A DNA stretch of 64,000 bases, from contig OZ252018.1 of NCBI GenBank assembly GCA_965247535.1, forward strand, positions 1,550,001 to 1,614,000, written 5' to 3'. Shown here piece by piece: positions 26,364 through 35,566 of the stretch. The position numbers and the translations under genes were made by a program. Position 1 is the stretch's first letter, and the number at the start of each line of letters is the position of its first letter. A model generated the notes under the pieces. That model made no database searches. It saw only the letters and a program-made list of their open reading frames with translations, and was not told where the DNA came from. The stretch comes from JAPPHY01 sp965247535 (GTDB lineage: Bacteria; Chloroflexota; Dehalococcoidia; Lucifugimonadales; UBA2985).

Positions 26364-26747
26364 TTGAGTATATCGAAGCCCGGGTACATCATCCTCGTCG
26401 CAGGCTGTGTCGCTGGATTCTTCGCAGGGTACGTAGCGTTAGTCGTCTACGCCTTTGAATGGCCTATCGGCCAATGCGACAGAGCGTACTGGGGAGGGGA
26501 AGATCAGCTCGTCGAAGGCGAGAGAAATACTGAGGAATGCCGCGCAGACGCCTGGGCAGGATTTATGGCCGGAATCGGCGCGGCAATCGCCTTCGTGCTT
26601 CCCGCGTACCTCACCGCGATCCTGGTATCCATCGACAAAGACCAGATTCGAGGCCGGAAACTGACGCCACTCGTGATCGCTGGCGTCGGAGGTATCGTGA
26701 TGGTGGTCGTCCTGGTACGCGCGTTGATCAAGCTATTTGCTGTCTGA
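26364..26747 (+). CDS. Small three-helix membrane protein, hypothetical
   Basis: A 127-residue protein with three hydrophobic segments (about residues 8-31, 66-90 and 101-124). The loop after the first segment has two cysteines (GQCDRAYW and EECRAD) that may pair if the loop is outside. The start is TTG, preceded by AAAGGGGGA. It lies 57 nt after the preceding hypothetical gene and could be a partner of it. I do not recognise the family. Confidence 0.65.
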   Translation: MSISKPGYIILVAGCVAGFFAGYVALVVYAFEWPIGQCDRAYWGGEDQLVEGERNTEECRADAWAGFMAGIGAAIAFVLPAYLTAILVSIDKDQIRGRKLTPLVIAGVGGIVMVVVLVRALIKLFAV

Positions 26748-26860
26748 CTGAGCGCATCCAGCCACGCCCGCGTCACCGGTCGTCAGCTACGGCTGTGCCG
26801 GAGTCTGGGCTCGCCGTCTCCCCTAGTACACATCCCGGCCGCGACAACGGCGGTGCCTCC

Positions 26861-28159
26861 CTACCGCCGCATCCGCTCCGGCGGTCGCGGGGGCGCCGCA
26901 ATCGCAAAGAACAGCGAGCCAATTCCCGTAAGCGCCGCGATGACGACGAACGGCACCCTGTAGCCGTCGAATATGTCCGCCATGAACCCGGCAAACAGCG
27001 GCCCGGTCGTCATGCCAATCATCACGACCAGCGAGGAGAATCCCATGATGGTTGCGAACGCCGCGCGCCCGAAGTAGTCGGCACGTATCGTTGTCATCAT
27101 TGGCCCGCGCACGCCCCACGCCGTCCCGTGCATCACCGCGAAGGCGTACACCATCGGCACGGTTGAGGCGAAGGCCAGCGTCAGCATCGCCACGGAGTGA
27201 ACCAGCATGGCCAGCGCCGCCAGTATTCGCTTGCTGAACCTGTCGCCAAGGAAGCCACCGCCGAGCTGTCCCACTATGTTGAACACAGTCATCACGGCCA
27301 CCGCTCCGGACGCCGCAGTGATCGAAAGACCCACGCTCTCCATGATGTGCGGCACCAGGTGGAGGGACACGGCGCCCACCGTGAGCAGCGCCAGCGAGTG
27401 TCCTAGGCTAAGCAGCCAGAACGCGGGAGTACGCATTGCCTCGCCGGCCGTGAAGCCGTCCACCTGATCGGCCGGCGGCGTGTTTCGGTCGAGGGACTCG
27501 GATTCGCCCGCAGTATCAGGCGTGGCGCCGTCCGGCAAGTAGCCGTACTGCTCCGGCCTCTGGCGGAAGAGCTGGCCGATCGGTATGCCAAGCACGATGA
27601 TCACAACGCCGGAAATGAAGGCTGTCTGCCTCCAGCCAAGCTCCGTGAGGGACCAGGCGATAGCGGGAACCAGCAGCCCGCCGATGCCAAAGCCGCTCAT
27701 GGCAATGCCCATCGCAACGCCCCGGCGCCTCTCGAACCAGTTGACCACCGTCGTGGCGACCGTAAGGAATCCACCCACGCTCGATCCGAGAGCCATCAGA
27801 AGGAAGGCCACGTAGTAGTCCAGCACGGAGTCCAGGCGGCTGAACATTATGAAGCCCAGCCCGAAGAGGAGCATGCCCCCTCTCACCATCACCCTGGGGC
27901 CAAACTTGTCGATCAGCCAGCCCTGGAGAGGCCCAAGCAGGCCACTCTCCGCACGCGAGAGCGCGAACGCGCCGGACAGCACGGAACGACTCCAGCCGAA
28001 CTGCGACTGCAGCAGAGGGAAGTACGCGGTGAAGCTGTGGATCATCAGCGATCCCACCAGCATCTGAAGGGAGAAACACCCGCCTACTATCCACCAGCCG
28101 TAGAATATGCGCGGCTTACGGCGCCGCTCTACCTCTACGCCGGGCGAGACTGAGTCCAT
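26861..28159 (-). CDS. MFS transporter, monocarboxylate/oxalate-formate type
   Basis: A 432-residue major facilitator with twelve predicted helices. The opening FYGWWIVGGCFSLQML is typical of the monocarboxylate and oxalate:formate antiporter group, and the loop between helices 2 and 3 reads WLIDKFGPRVMVRGG, the MFS motif A. The central cytoplasmic loop is ~40 residues. A carboxylate substrate is likely but not shown. The gene is divergent from an MBL hydrolase. A weak extended -10 (TGATAGGAT) is at 28189-28197 on the minus strand. Confidence 0.88.
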   Translation of the reverse strand: MDSVSPGVEVERRRKPRIFYGWWIVGGCFSLQMLVGSLMIHSFTAYFPLLQSQFGWSRSVLSGAFALSRAESGLLGPLQGWLIDKFGPRVMVRGGMLLFGLGFIMFSRLDSVLDYYVAFLLMALGSSVGGFLTVATTVVNWFERRRGVAMGIAMSGFGIGGLLVPAIAWSLTELGWRQTAFISGVVIIVLGIPIGQLFRQRPEQYGYLPDGATPDTAGESESLDRNTPPADQVDGFTAGEAMRTPAFWLLSLGHSLALLTVGAVSLHLVPHIMESVGLSITAASGAVAVMTVFNIVGQLGGGFLGDRFSKRILAALAMLVHSVAMLTLAFASTVPMVYAFAVMHGTAWGVRGPMMTTIRADYFGRAAFATIMGFSSLVVMIGMTTGPLFAGFMADIFDGYRVPFVVIAALTGIGSLFFAIAAPPRPPERMRR

Positions 28160-28247
28160 TCAAGACCTGAGAGCAGCATATCCTGTTCATCCTATCACAG
28201 TACGTGGCGTCGGTGTGCACCGCCGCCTGCTCAACCGATCAATTCGC

Positions 28248-28276
28248 TGGACAGCGTCGCGGGGCGGGCATACAAT
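28248..28276 (+). promoter_or_regulatory. Promoter TGGACA-17-TACAAT
   Basis: The -35 TGGACA is at 28248-28253 and the -10 TACAAT at 28271-28276. It drives the MBL gene at 28332 with a leader of about 50 nt. The -35 hexamer is the same as that of the transketolase promoter. Confidence 0.6.
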
Positions 28277-28331
28277 ACGGAACGTCGCCGGGCGACCCGC
28301 AAAACGGCCCGGCAACCGGAGCGGCCCTTAC

Positions 28332-29159
28332 ATGGAACTCGCCCCCGGCGTACATCGCCTGGAGAACGTCAACGGCAGCAACGTCGTGCTACTTGCCGAC
28401 GAGCAGATGGCCGTCGTGGACACCGGCATTGCCGGCAACGGCGAGGCCATCGTGGAGGAGATCAGGAAGCTTGGTCGCAGCCCCTCGGATCTGCGCTGGA
28501 TCATCGTCACCCACTTCCACTTCGACCACTCCGGCAGCGCCGCCGAGCTGCACGAGCTCACAGGAGCGAGGATAGTGGCACACAGCGCGGAGACTCTCGC
28601 AAGCGAGGACGGCACGCTGCAGCTCCGCAAGGGCAACGAAGGCGAATCGCCGCCCGGATGGTACCGCTGGGCGCAGCGTCTTGCCGGCGGTGGAGGCGGG
28701 CCGCGTAGGCCTCAGGCCCAGGTGACCTTCCCTGATACGCCCGTGCACGAGACACTGGAGCACGGCGACGTTGTGCCCTGCATGGGCGGGCTCAGGATAC
28801 TCCACGCGCCAGGACACACCCCCGGCAGCATCTGCCCCGTACTGACCTCGCCCAGGGTGCTCTTCCTCGGCGACTCCGTTCTCAACAACATCGACCGGCT
28901 CAGCCGGCCGCTCATGTGGGACCGATCGAAGCGCAGGGAGCTCGACGCATCGCTCCACTCGCTGCGGGAGCTGGATGCCGACGTGGCATGCTTCGGACAC
29001 GGCCCGCCGCTCACGGGGGACGTGATGACCAGCGTGCGCGGCCTGACGGACCGCCCGTACGACCTGCCGACGTGGAGAATCGCCCTCAAGAACTGGGGTA
29101 CGCTGAGACGCTGGCGAGCGAGAACGCGGCGCCCCGGCCACTGGGAGGGCGGCCGCTAG
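28332..29159 (+). CDS. MBL-fold metallo-hydrolase
   Basis: A 275-residue metallo-beta-lactamase-fold protein. THFHFDHSGS is the metal motif, HAPGHTPGS and FLGDSVLNN the later His and Asp ligands, and CFGHGPPL the final His. It is a paralogue of the gene at 52375-53133, sharing the order of motifs and the opening G-x-H-x-h-x-N. The upstream frame open to 28107 is not used because a promoter lies inside it. Substrate unknown; glyoxalase II-like or lactonase-like activity is possible. Confidence 0.88.
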   Translation: MELAPGVHRLENVNGSNVVLLADEQMAVVDTGIAGNGEAIVEEIRKLGRSPSDLRWIIVTHFHFDHSGSAAELHELTGARIVAHSAETLASEDGTLQLRKGNEGESPPGWYRWAQRLAGGGGGPRRPQAQVTFPDTPVHETLEHGDVVPCMGGLRILHAPGHTPGSICPVLTSPRVLFLGDSVLNNIDRLSRPLMWDRSKRRELDASLHSLRELDADVACFGHGPPLTGDVMTSVRGLTDRPYDLPTWRIALKNWGTLRRWRARTRRPGHWEGGR

Positions 29160-29171
29160 CGGGCTGCCCCG

Positions 29172-31046
29172 TCACCGCCGGAACCGGCTGAGGACTTCCC
29201 CGCGGAGGAAGGTCAACACAAACGCCGCCGACCCCAACACAAAGAGCCACAGGCTGCTGCGCGCCATCCCTCCCAGGACCTCGTCCGCCATGGATTGCGC
29301 CACTTCCAGCGCCTTCTCCACGCCCAGGACCGCCGTTGGACTGTCTAGCTCCTCCACGGCCTCGGCCTTCACCTCGCCTATGGCGGTTTGCAGCAAGGGG
29401 CCTACCGACGCCACCAACACCAAAAACAGCAGGATCGACGCAACGGCCAGTGTCGCCGATGCCCACGCCAGCCGGCCTCTCCAGCTCTGCCCACCGAGAA
29501 GTCCTGCAGCGGCAAGCAGTGCCGCCAGCACCAGCACTGACACGAGTCCGGCCGGCACCGACCTGAGCTGGTCAAGTACATCGGTCACGTCCGATCCGTC
29601 GTCGGTGCCGGACTGCGATTCGTCCGAGTCGCCGAGAGTTATGCTCCATCCTTCGCTCAAAATGGACCGCAGGTCCTCCACGCCCTCGGAGCTCTCCCCG
29701 GCCCAGTCCTCGCGCAGGTCAACGTCCGTGTAGGTCCATCCGTCGCCGAACAGAATCCGCAGCCGGTCCATGGCCAGCACACTCCGCGAGTCCTCGCCGC
29801 CCATCCCGCGGCGCATATCGGCATGCGTATACTCCACAGACCCGGGGAAGTGCCGGCCTACCATGCGTTCCACGTCCCCCGCCACGTCAACTTCCAGCAT
29901 GCCGAGCAACGACTCGGTGTCGATGCCCGGCGGTGAGCACCCCGGCAGCTCGTTGGCCGTGGCGTATCGAGCGCGGAACGGCTGCTCTCCCGACGCGCAC
30001 CGGCGCAGCCCTACCAGGCGGGCCTCCAGCCTTTCCCACACCAGCGCCTCCACAGCTGCCAGGGCGGAATCCCGGCCCCCGGTGGTTGAAAGGTTGGCCC
30101 TGAAGCCGTCAGTCCTGCCCACAATGTAGGGTGCGGCGCTTGCCACCACTACACGAGCCTGTTCATCAAGCCACTGGTCGGGCAGCCCGCTCTCGACTGC
30201 TTCCGCGACCTCCGCCCCGGTTACTGAGACGCCAAATAGCATCTCCACTATGGCCGGCAGCTCCGATTCCAGCTCTGAAGCGACCACATCTGCAAAAGAG
30301 GTGCTGTCCAGGTCGGACTCTTCGAAGAGCCCGTTCAACTCCTCGGCGGCGACCTCCGCCCGCTCGTAGAGCGGTACGTGAATCTCCATTGTGTCACGCT
30401 GGCCCGACATGTAGGCCGCGACCTCGTCGATGGCATTGTCCACGTGCTCACTGAGCCACTCCTGCGGCACGCTCCTGTCAATGGCGGCAACCACGTCGTC
30501 CTGGTCCAGGCTCGCTCCGAACGGCGCCACGCCTTGCTCGAAGGCCTCGCCCACCTCCGCGGCAGCGTAGTGCTCGAGCACCAGGTCATGAACGCGAGAG
30601 CTTCCGAACAGCGCCTTCAACTCATCCGAAGCGGCAGGCACCCGCTCGTGGATCGCTATCCGAATGTCCAGCTCGTCGCGATCCCCGTTGACGTAGCCGA
30701 CAACCTGGTCGATAACCCCCTCCAGCTGCTCCTGCACCCAGTCGGGCGGAAACACGCCATTGACGGACTGCACCAGGTCGGTTGTCGGCAAACCCAATGC
30801 CGCAATCGGGTTGTCCGGCAGGAGTATAGAGAAGAAGTCCGGAGGCTTGCCGCGAAGCTCTTCTATGGAAGCCGACGTGAGGTCGTCCAGGACGAAGCCG
30901 TAGACCTCCTGCTCAGCCAGGTGACGCTTGTAGAATTCCGGGTCGTATAGCGTCGCGGAGACCCTGGAGCCGAAGAGCGCGAACGCCAGAAACACAAGAA
31001 ATACCGCCCCCACGGGCAGTACGAAGAAGCGCCTCACCCAGATCAT
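29172..31046 (-). CDS. Large membrane protein with three ~94-residue repeats, unknown family
   Basis: A 624-residue protein. A signal-anchor is at residues 7-27, followed by a ~480-residue soluble region and three C-terminal hydrophobic segments (about 503-525, 535-560, 598-616). The soluble part has three repeats at about residues 100-147, 194-241 and 289-336. Each begins (P)xxW, with Trp103, Trp197 and Trp292, followed by a YxxGxxD segment and an A-x-x-E-L-x-x-L helix. The large loop should lie outside the cell. It is 49 nt downstream of purL on the same strand, but purine function is not implied. I do not recognise the family. Confidence 0.78.
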   Translation of the reverse strand: MIWVRRFFVLPVGAVFLVFLAFALFGSRVSATLYDPEFYKRHLAEQEVYGFVLDDLTSASIEELRGKPPDFFSILLPDNPIAALGLPTTDLVQSVNGVFPPDWVQEQLEGVIDQVVGYVNGDRDELDIRIAIHERVPAASDELKALFGSSRVHDLVLEHYAAAEVGEAFEQGVAPFGASLDQDDVVAAIDRSVPQEWLSEHVDNAIDEVAAYMSGQRDTMEIHVPLYERAEVAAEELNGLFEESDLDSTSFADVVASELESELPAIVEMLFGVSVTGAEVAEAVESGLPDQWLDEQARVVVASAAPYIVGRTDGFRANLSTTGGRDSALAAVEALVWERLEARLVGLRRCASGEQPFRARYATANELPGCSPPGIDTESLLGMLEVDVAGDVERMVGRHFPGSVEYTHADMRRGMGGEDSRSVLAMDRLRILFGDGWTYTDVDLREDWAGESSEGVEDLRSILSEGWSITLGDSDESQSGTDDGSDVTDVLDQLRSVPAGLVSVLVLAALLAAAGLLGGQSWRGRLAWASATLAVASILLFLVLVASVGPLLQTAIGEVKAEAVEELDSPTAVLGVEKALEVAQSMADEVLGGMARSSLWLFVLGSAAFVLTFLRGEVLSRFRR

Positions 31047-31095
31047 CCGGCTTCACCCCTGACGCCATTTCGGACCAGAGAGGCCAGCCTGCGCC

Positions 31096-33342
31096 CTACC
31101 CGCCGGCCTGTTCCGGCGTCAGCTCTGGCGCAGTCCACCCCACGGCCCGCTCCAGCCCATGCCGCCATGCGTCCTCCAGCGCGGCCAGCGAAACGTCCAC
31201 GACCCCAGGAATCGCCAGCGAATCGCCGCCCGTCACGCCCAGCCTGGTCCACGGCACGCCTTCCTGGGCGGCCAGCCGCTCGAAGGCAGGAATCGCGTCA
31301 GAGGCAAGCGACGCCACTATGCGCGACTGCGCCTCGCCGAAGAGCGCCGCGTCCCACCGACCGGTCACCTCGGCAGTGCCCCGGAACCCAATGCCTCCGG
31401 CGATGCAGCTCTCGGCCAGGGCAACGGCGAGCCCGCCGTCCGCGCAGTCGTGCGCCGACTCCAGCAGCCCGCCGCGGACCGCCATTCGACAGAGCATTTG
31501 CACGCGGCCTTCGAGATCAAGGTCAATGGACGGAACGCCTGCGACAACGCCGTGCTCCGCCTCCAGGTACGCGCTGCCCGCCAGCGCGCCCGCGTCGCCG
31601 GACACTTCAGAGGCCCCGAGCAGGATGACCTCGCTTCCGGTGGTGGTGAAAGCGGTGTCGCATCTCCGATCCGCGTCCTCAATCAGGCCCAGCGCGCCCA
31701 CAACCGGCGTGGGCCAAACGGCCACGCCTCTCGTCTCGTTGTACAGGCTCACGTTGCCGCTGATGACAGGGATGCCGAACGCCTCGCACGCACGCACCAT
31801 GCCCTCGATGCAGCCCTCCAGCTGGTAGGACACCTCCGCCCGCTCCGGGTTGCCGAAGTTCAGGCAGTCGGTTAGGGCCAGAGGCTCCGCGCCCACGCAC
31901 GCCAGGTTTCGGCACGCCTCCGCAACCGCGATTGCACCCCCCGCAACGGGGTCCAGGTAGCAGTAGCGGCCGTTGCCGTCGGTCGCCAGGGCGATGGCCG
32001 TTGCCGTGCCCTTGATCCTCAGCACCGCGGCGTCTCCGCCGGGCGGCTGCAGGGTGTTCGTCTGCACCTGATGATCGTACTGGCGATAGATCCACTCCTT
32101 GCCGGCGATGTCCGGGTAGGCGAGCAGCCGCAGCAGCGCCGCGCTCGCGCCATCGTCCGGCAGCGGCAACGCGTCAAGATCCACGCCGCGCGTCTGCTCC
32201 ATGTACGCCGGCGTAGCTCCCTGGAGAGTGTAGAGAGGCGGGTCCGTGAGCACGTCGACGGGAAGCGTGGCCTCCTCGCTGCTACCGTCGTAGACGCGCA
32301 CCAAGCCGTCGACGGTAACCCGCCCGATGACAGAGCTCTCCAGGTCCCACTTGTCGAACACGCTCCTCACAGCAGTCTCGTACTCCGGCGCGACCACAAC
32401 GAGCATCCGCTCCTGTGACTCCGAGAGCATCACCTCGTAGGGTGACATGCCGTGCTCGCGGCGCGCCACCTTCGACACGTCCACCACGGCCCCGGCGCCG
32501 CCTCGCGCCACCGACTCCACGACCGTGCTTGTCAGGCCCGCCGCGCCGAGGTCCTGCATCGCCAATACGTGGCCGGTTTCCAGAGCCTCCAGGCACGCCT
32601 CGATGAGCACCTTCTCCAGGAACGGATTGCCCACCTGTACCGTGGGGCGCATCTCCCGCTCCTCCTCGAACGTGCGGGAGGCCAGCCCGGACGCGCCGTG
32701 GATGCCGTCCACCCCCGTGTCCGCGCCCACCAGCACCAGCAGGTTGCCTTCGCCGGACGCCCTCGCACGCACCACTCGGTCTACCTCCACCAGCCCGAGG
32801 CACAGGGCGTTCACGAGCGGGTTACCCGAGTACGACTCCGAGAACGCGACCTCGCCGCCCACGTCCGGCACGCCGATGCAGTTGCCGTACCACGAGATGC
32901 CCCCAACGACGCCAGCGAACAGCTCCCGGTTCCTTGGAGTGTCCAGCGGGCCGAAGCGCAGGGAGTTCAGCAGCGCGATCGGCCTGGCGCCCATCGCAAG
33001 GATGTCCCGCACAATTCCGCCGACTCCCGTGGCAGCGCCCTGGTATGGCTCCACGGCCGAGGGGTGGTTGTGGGACTCGACCTTCATCACGACCGCCAGC
33101 CCGTCCCCGATGTCGACCACGCCGGCGTTCTCCGCGCCCGGCGCGACCAGCAGACGCGGGCTCTGGGAGGGCAGCCGTCTCAGCAGCAGCTTGGAGTGCT
33201 TGTAGCCGCAGTGCTCGCTCCACAGCGCGCCGAACATGCCTAGCTCCAGCGGGTTGGGCTCCCGGTCAAGCCGCTCCACGATGGCGGCGTACTCCGCCTC
33301 CGAGAGGGCTATCTCATCGAGGACTTCCTTGGAGACAGGCAT
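31096..33342 (-). CDS. purL: Phosphoribosylformylglycinamidine synthase subunit PurL
   Basis: A 748-residue small-type PurL, the ATP-dependent synthetase subunit converting FGAR plus ammonia to FGAM in purine synthesis. HNHPSAVEPYQGAATGVGGI is the ATP-binding signature, ALLNSLRFG and GNCIGVPDVGGE are family motifs. Small PurL normally works with PurQ and PurS. PurQ is directly upstream, but no purS ORF is present in the 80-nt gap or elsewhere in the cluster. Length fits the ~740-residue type. Confidence 0.96.
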   Translation of the reverse strand: MPVSKEVLDEIALSEAEYAAIVERLDREPNPLELGMFGALWSEHCGYKHSKLLLRRLPSQSPRLLVAPGAENAGVVDIGDGLAVVMKVESHNHPSAVEPYQGAATGVGGIVRDILAMGARPIALLNSLRFGPLDTPRNRELFAGVVGGISWYGNCIGVPDVGGEVAFSESYSGNPLVNALCLGLVEVDRVVRARASGEGNLLVLVGADTGVDGIHGASGLASRTFEEEREMRPTVQVGNPFLEKVLIEACLEALETGHVLAMQDLGAAGLTSTVVESVARGGAGAVVDVSKVARREHGMSPYEVMLSESQERMLVVVAPEYETAVRSVFDKWDLESSVIGRVTVDGLVRVYDGSSEEATLPVDVLTDPPLYTLQGATPAYMEQTRGVDLDALPLPDDGASAALLRLLAYPDIAGKEWIYRQYDHQVQTNTLQPPGGDAAVLRIKGTATAIALATDGNGRYCYLDPVAGGAIAVAEACRNLACVGAEPLALTDCLNFGNPERAEVSYQLEGCIEGMVRACEAFGIPVISGNVSLYNETRGVAVWPTPVVGALGLIEDADRRCDTAFTTTGSEVILLGASEVSGDAGALAGSAYLEAEHGVVAGVPSIDLDLEGRVQMLCRMAVRGGLLESAHDCADGGLAVALAESCIAGGIGFRGTAEVTGRWDAALFGEAQSRIVASLASDAIPAFERLAAQEGVPWTRLGVTGGDSLAIPGVVDVSLAALEDAWRHGLERAVGWTAPELTPEQAGG

Positions 33343-33422
33343 GAGCTACTTCTCACAGATTAGCTGGAATAGTGCAAGAATGCTTGGGAGCGACAGGCTC
33401 GCGCGTGGTGTCTCCACGCCGG

Positions 33423-34112
33423 TCACGCCATGGCTCTCAGCACGGACTCGAAGATGCGGCGTCCGTCCGTCCCGCCCAGGACGGCCTCGCAGCACCGCTC
33501 AGGATGGGGCATCATGCCCAGCACGTTGCCCCCTGCGTTGACGATGCCCGCTATGTTCTCCAGCGAGCCGTTGGGATTGGCGTCCGTGGTCGCTTCGCCG
33601 TCCGAGGCGCAGTAGCGGAAGGCCACGTGCCCTCCGGCGTTGAGCATCGCGAGCGTATCGGGGTCGGCGTAGTAGCTTCCCTCGCCGTGGGAAATGGGGA
33701 TGCGTAGCACCTCTCCCCTCTCGCACGCGGCGGTGAAAGGAGAGTCAGTAGTCTCAACGCGCAGGTCGACCCACTGGCAGCGGAACTGCACGTGATGGTT
33801 CCTGGTCAGCACGCCGGGCAGCAGACCGGCCTCGCAAAGGACCTGGAACCCGTTGCATATCCCGATCACCAGCCCGCCCGCTTCCGCGAACCGCTCCACC
33901 GCATCCATGACGGGCGAGAAGCGCGCAATGGCGCCGGTGCGGAGGTAGTCGCCGTAGGAGAACCCGCCGGGCAGCACAACGCAGTCGATGCTCGACAGGT
34001 CGGTGTCCTTGTGCCACACGTAGCGGGCGTCCTGGCCCAGAACGGAGGTGGCGACGTGGTAACAATCGCCGTCGCTCCACGTGCCGGGAAAGACCACGAT
34101 GCCGAATCTCAC
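33423..34112 (-). CDS. purQ: Phosphoribosylformylglycinamidine synthase glutaminase PurQ
   Basis: A 229-residue class I glutamine amidotransferase that supplies ammonia to PurL. The nucleophile is in GICNGFQVL, and MPHPER gives the catalytic His and Glu. I start it at the GTG at 34112, where RFGIVVFPGTWSDGDC matches the usual N-terminus. The longer open frame to 34190 overlaps the upstream gene. The usual GSNCD motif is GTWSD here. Confidence 0.95.
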   Translation of the reverse strand: MRFGIVVFPGTWSDGDCYHVATSVLGQDARYVWHKDTDLSSIDCVVLPGGFSYGDYLRTGAIARFSPVMDAVERFAEAGGLVIGICNGFQVLCEAGLLPGVLTRNHHVQFRCQWVDLRVETTDSPFTAACERGEVLRIPISHGEGSYYADPDTLAMLNAGGHVAFRYCASDGEATTDANPNGSLENIAGIVNAGGNVLGMMPHPERCCEAVLGGTDGRRIFESVLRAMA

Positions 34113-34149
34113 CGGCGCATTCCCGTTGACGATGTCGGACGCGCTGACC

Positions 34150-34602
34150 TCACATCGCCTCCAGAATGCCGGTGACCACCTCGTTGACAACGGAGCCGTC
34201 GGCGCGGCCCCTCACCAGAGGCATGAGCTTGCCCATTACCCTGCCCTTGTCGCCCGGGCCTCGGGCGCCGACCTCGCCGACGGCTTCCCGCGCCAAGTCG
34301 GCGATCTCCGCCGGCGTGAGCTGCTGAGGCAGGTACTCTAGAAGGACTGCCAGCTCGGACTCCTCGCGCTGCACGAGGTCGTCCCGCCGGCCCTTGCGGA
34401 ACTCGGAGATGCTCTCGCGGCGCTGCCTCACCTGCCTGGAGATGACGCCAATGATGGCGTCGTCATCCTCCAGAGGCTTCTGCTGGGCGATCTCCTCGTT
34501 GTGCACCTCCGAGCGGAGCGAGCGCAGCACGTTGCGTCGTAGGGCGTCCTGTGCTCGGATGGCGCTCTTGAGGTCCTCGTCGAGGCGATCCTTGAGTGGC
34601 AT
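34150..34602 (-). CDS. GatB/YqeY domain protein
   Basis: A 150-residue YqeY-type protein: LKDRLDEDLKSAIRAQD at the start, LEYLPQQLTPAEI in the middle and MGKLMPLVRGRADGSVVNEVV at the end. The domain is the C-terminal tRNA-binding tail of GatB as a separate protein; its cellular role is not settled. The rpsU-yqeY gene order seen here is common in bacteria. Stop and purQ start are separated by only 37 nt. Confidence 0.93.
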   Translation of the reverse strand: MPLKDRLDEDLKSAIRAQDALRRNVLRSLRSEVHNEEIAQQKPLEDDDAIIGVISRQVRQRRESISEFRKGRRDDLVQREESELAVLLEYLPQQLTPAEIADLAREAVGEVGARGPGDKGRVMGKLMPLVRGRADGSVVNEVVTGILEAM

Positions 34603-34619
34603 GTTTGTCTGCGAACGGG

Positions 34620-34832
34620 CTACCGACGCCGGCCTATGCCGCTGGCAGCGTTGGTACTGCGAATGCTCTTGCGCCGCTTGGCCGCGGCCTTGCGCTTGCG
34701 CTGTACGCTGGGCTTCTCGAAGTGGGACCTGCGCCGCGCCTCGGAAAGGATGCCGTCCATCTGCACCCTCTTGTTGAAGCGTCTCAAGAGGCTATCGAAT
34801 GTCTCGCCCTCTCTCACTACCACCTGTGACAA
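34620..34832 (-). CDS. rpsU: 30S ribosomal protein S21
   Basis: A 70-residue basic protein: VVVREGETFDSLLRRFNKRV and the SHFEKPSVQRKRKAAAKRR segment are diagnostic. S21 sits on the platform of the small subunit near the anti-Shine-Dalgarno region and helps mRNA selection. It is first in an operon with yqeY, purQ and purL, driven by a perfect consensus promoter. Confidence 0.97.
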   Translation of the reverse strand: MSQVVVREGETFDSLLRRFNKRVQMDGILSEARRRSHFEKPSVQRKRKAAAKRRKSIRSTNAASGIGRRR

Positions 34833-34919
34833 GCTATCACCCCTTTCATTCGAAGCTGAGGCGGTGCCGGGGAAGAGCGCGAATAACGCGCCTACACGCG
34901 TGTGCCGCCGGGAATGGCA

Positions 34920-34948
34920 ATTATAGCTACGCGCAGGCGTGGTGTCAA
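34920..34948 (-). promoter_or_regulatory. Consensus promoter TTGACA-17-TATAAT of rpsU-yqeY-purQL
   Basis: Both hexamers are perfect: -35 at 34943-34948 and -10 at 34920-34925 on the minus strand. The leader is about 80 nt. It is the strongest promoter by consensus in the window. Confidence 0.85.
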
Positions 34949-34988
34949 ACTGAGGGGGACATGGCTGGCGCGGCGCGTGCTCTGTCCG

Positions 34989-35010
34989 CTCATGGTGAGC
35001 TTGTCGAACC
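34989..35010. repeat. REP-like dispersed element (single copy here)
   Basis: The stretch CATGGTGAGCTTGTCGAACC with the small hairpin GCTC-5-GAGC resembles a sequence I recall as a frequent intergenic repeat in many bacteria. Only one copy is in this window, so its repeat status rests on memory. Confidence 0.3.
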
Positions 35011-35056
35011 GAATAAGCGGAGGGCGGTTGCGTAGGGGACGGTGCAGACCTGCTCT

Positions 35057-35392
35057 CTATTCATTCACCAATACATCGATCGTGGTGCCAAGTGCACCGG
35101 CGATGCGGGCCAGGGCCGACGTCGATCCCGGCTTTAGCCCACGCTCAATCTCGGAGATGTACCCTGCGGCAACTCCTGTTTTCTCGGACAGTTCCCTCAG
35201 AGTAAGGCCCCGGTGATTCCGAAACGCCAGGATAGGACTCTTGCCTCGCATGATGTCGAGAGCGACGTTGTGGGGAACACGCACACCGTCGTCAGCATCC
35301 TGGGCAGCCAGCATGTCCTCAAGTTGGATGTTGCGCTCGATGAGTGCTTCGTACTCCCTCCGAGTCAAGGTGATGGTCTCTTCGCTAGTCAT
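35057..35392 (-). CDS. XRE-family helix-turn-helix regulator (antitoxin-like)
   Basis: A 111-residue protein. The N-terminal ~35 residues (TLTRREYEALIERNIQLEDML) form a helix like those of RelE-partner antitoxins. The C-terminal HTH is ILAFRNHRGLTLRELSEKTG-xx-AGYISEIERG. No toxin gene is adjacent on either side, so it is either an orphan antitoxin or a standalone repressor. A TGTTC-9-GAACA inverted repeat (35419-35437) lies between its TTGACA -35 box and the start, consistent with self-repression. GAGGAGGCCT precedes the ATG. Confidence 0.88.
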   Translation of the reverse strand: MTSEETITLTRREYEALIERNIQLEDMLAAQDADDGVRVPHNVALDIMRGKSPILAFRNHRGLTLRELSEKTGVAAGYISEIERGLKPGSTSALARIAGALGTTIDVLVNE

Positions 35393-35418
35393 AGGCCTCC
35401 TCTTGTACGCACCCTATA

Positions 35419-35446
35419 TGTTCTCAATTAGCGAACAGGATGTCAA
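35419..35446 (-). promoter_or_regulatory. Promoter/operator of the XRE gene
   Basis: The -35 TTGACA is at 35441-35446 on the minus strand. TGTTC (35419-35423) and GAACA (35433-35437) form an inverted repeat just downstream, overlapping the expected -10 region, which is poorly conserved. Confidence 0.45.
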
Positions 35447-35551
35447 GCATACATAGTCGCTCGGACCCTCTTGGGCGGGCAGTCGCCCGCCAACCGCGGA
35501 ACAACTATCCCCCTCCTCCCCAACCACCCCTAGCCAAACCGCCCTTTCGGC

Positions 35552-35557
35552 TATAAC
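35552..35557 (+). promoter_or_regulatory. argS -10 box TATAAC
   Basis: The hexamer ends 9 nt before the ATG at 35567, predicting +1 at about 35564 and a leader of only 3 nt. No ribosome-binding site and no clear -35 are visible. Confidence 0.4.
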
Positions 35558-35566
35558 ATATCCCCC

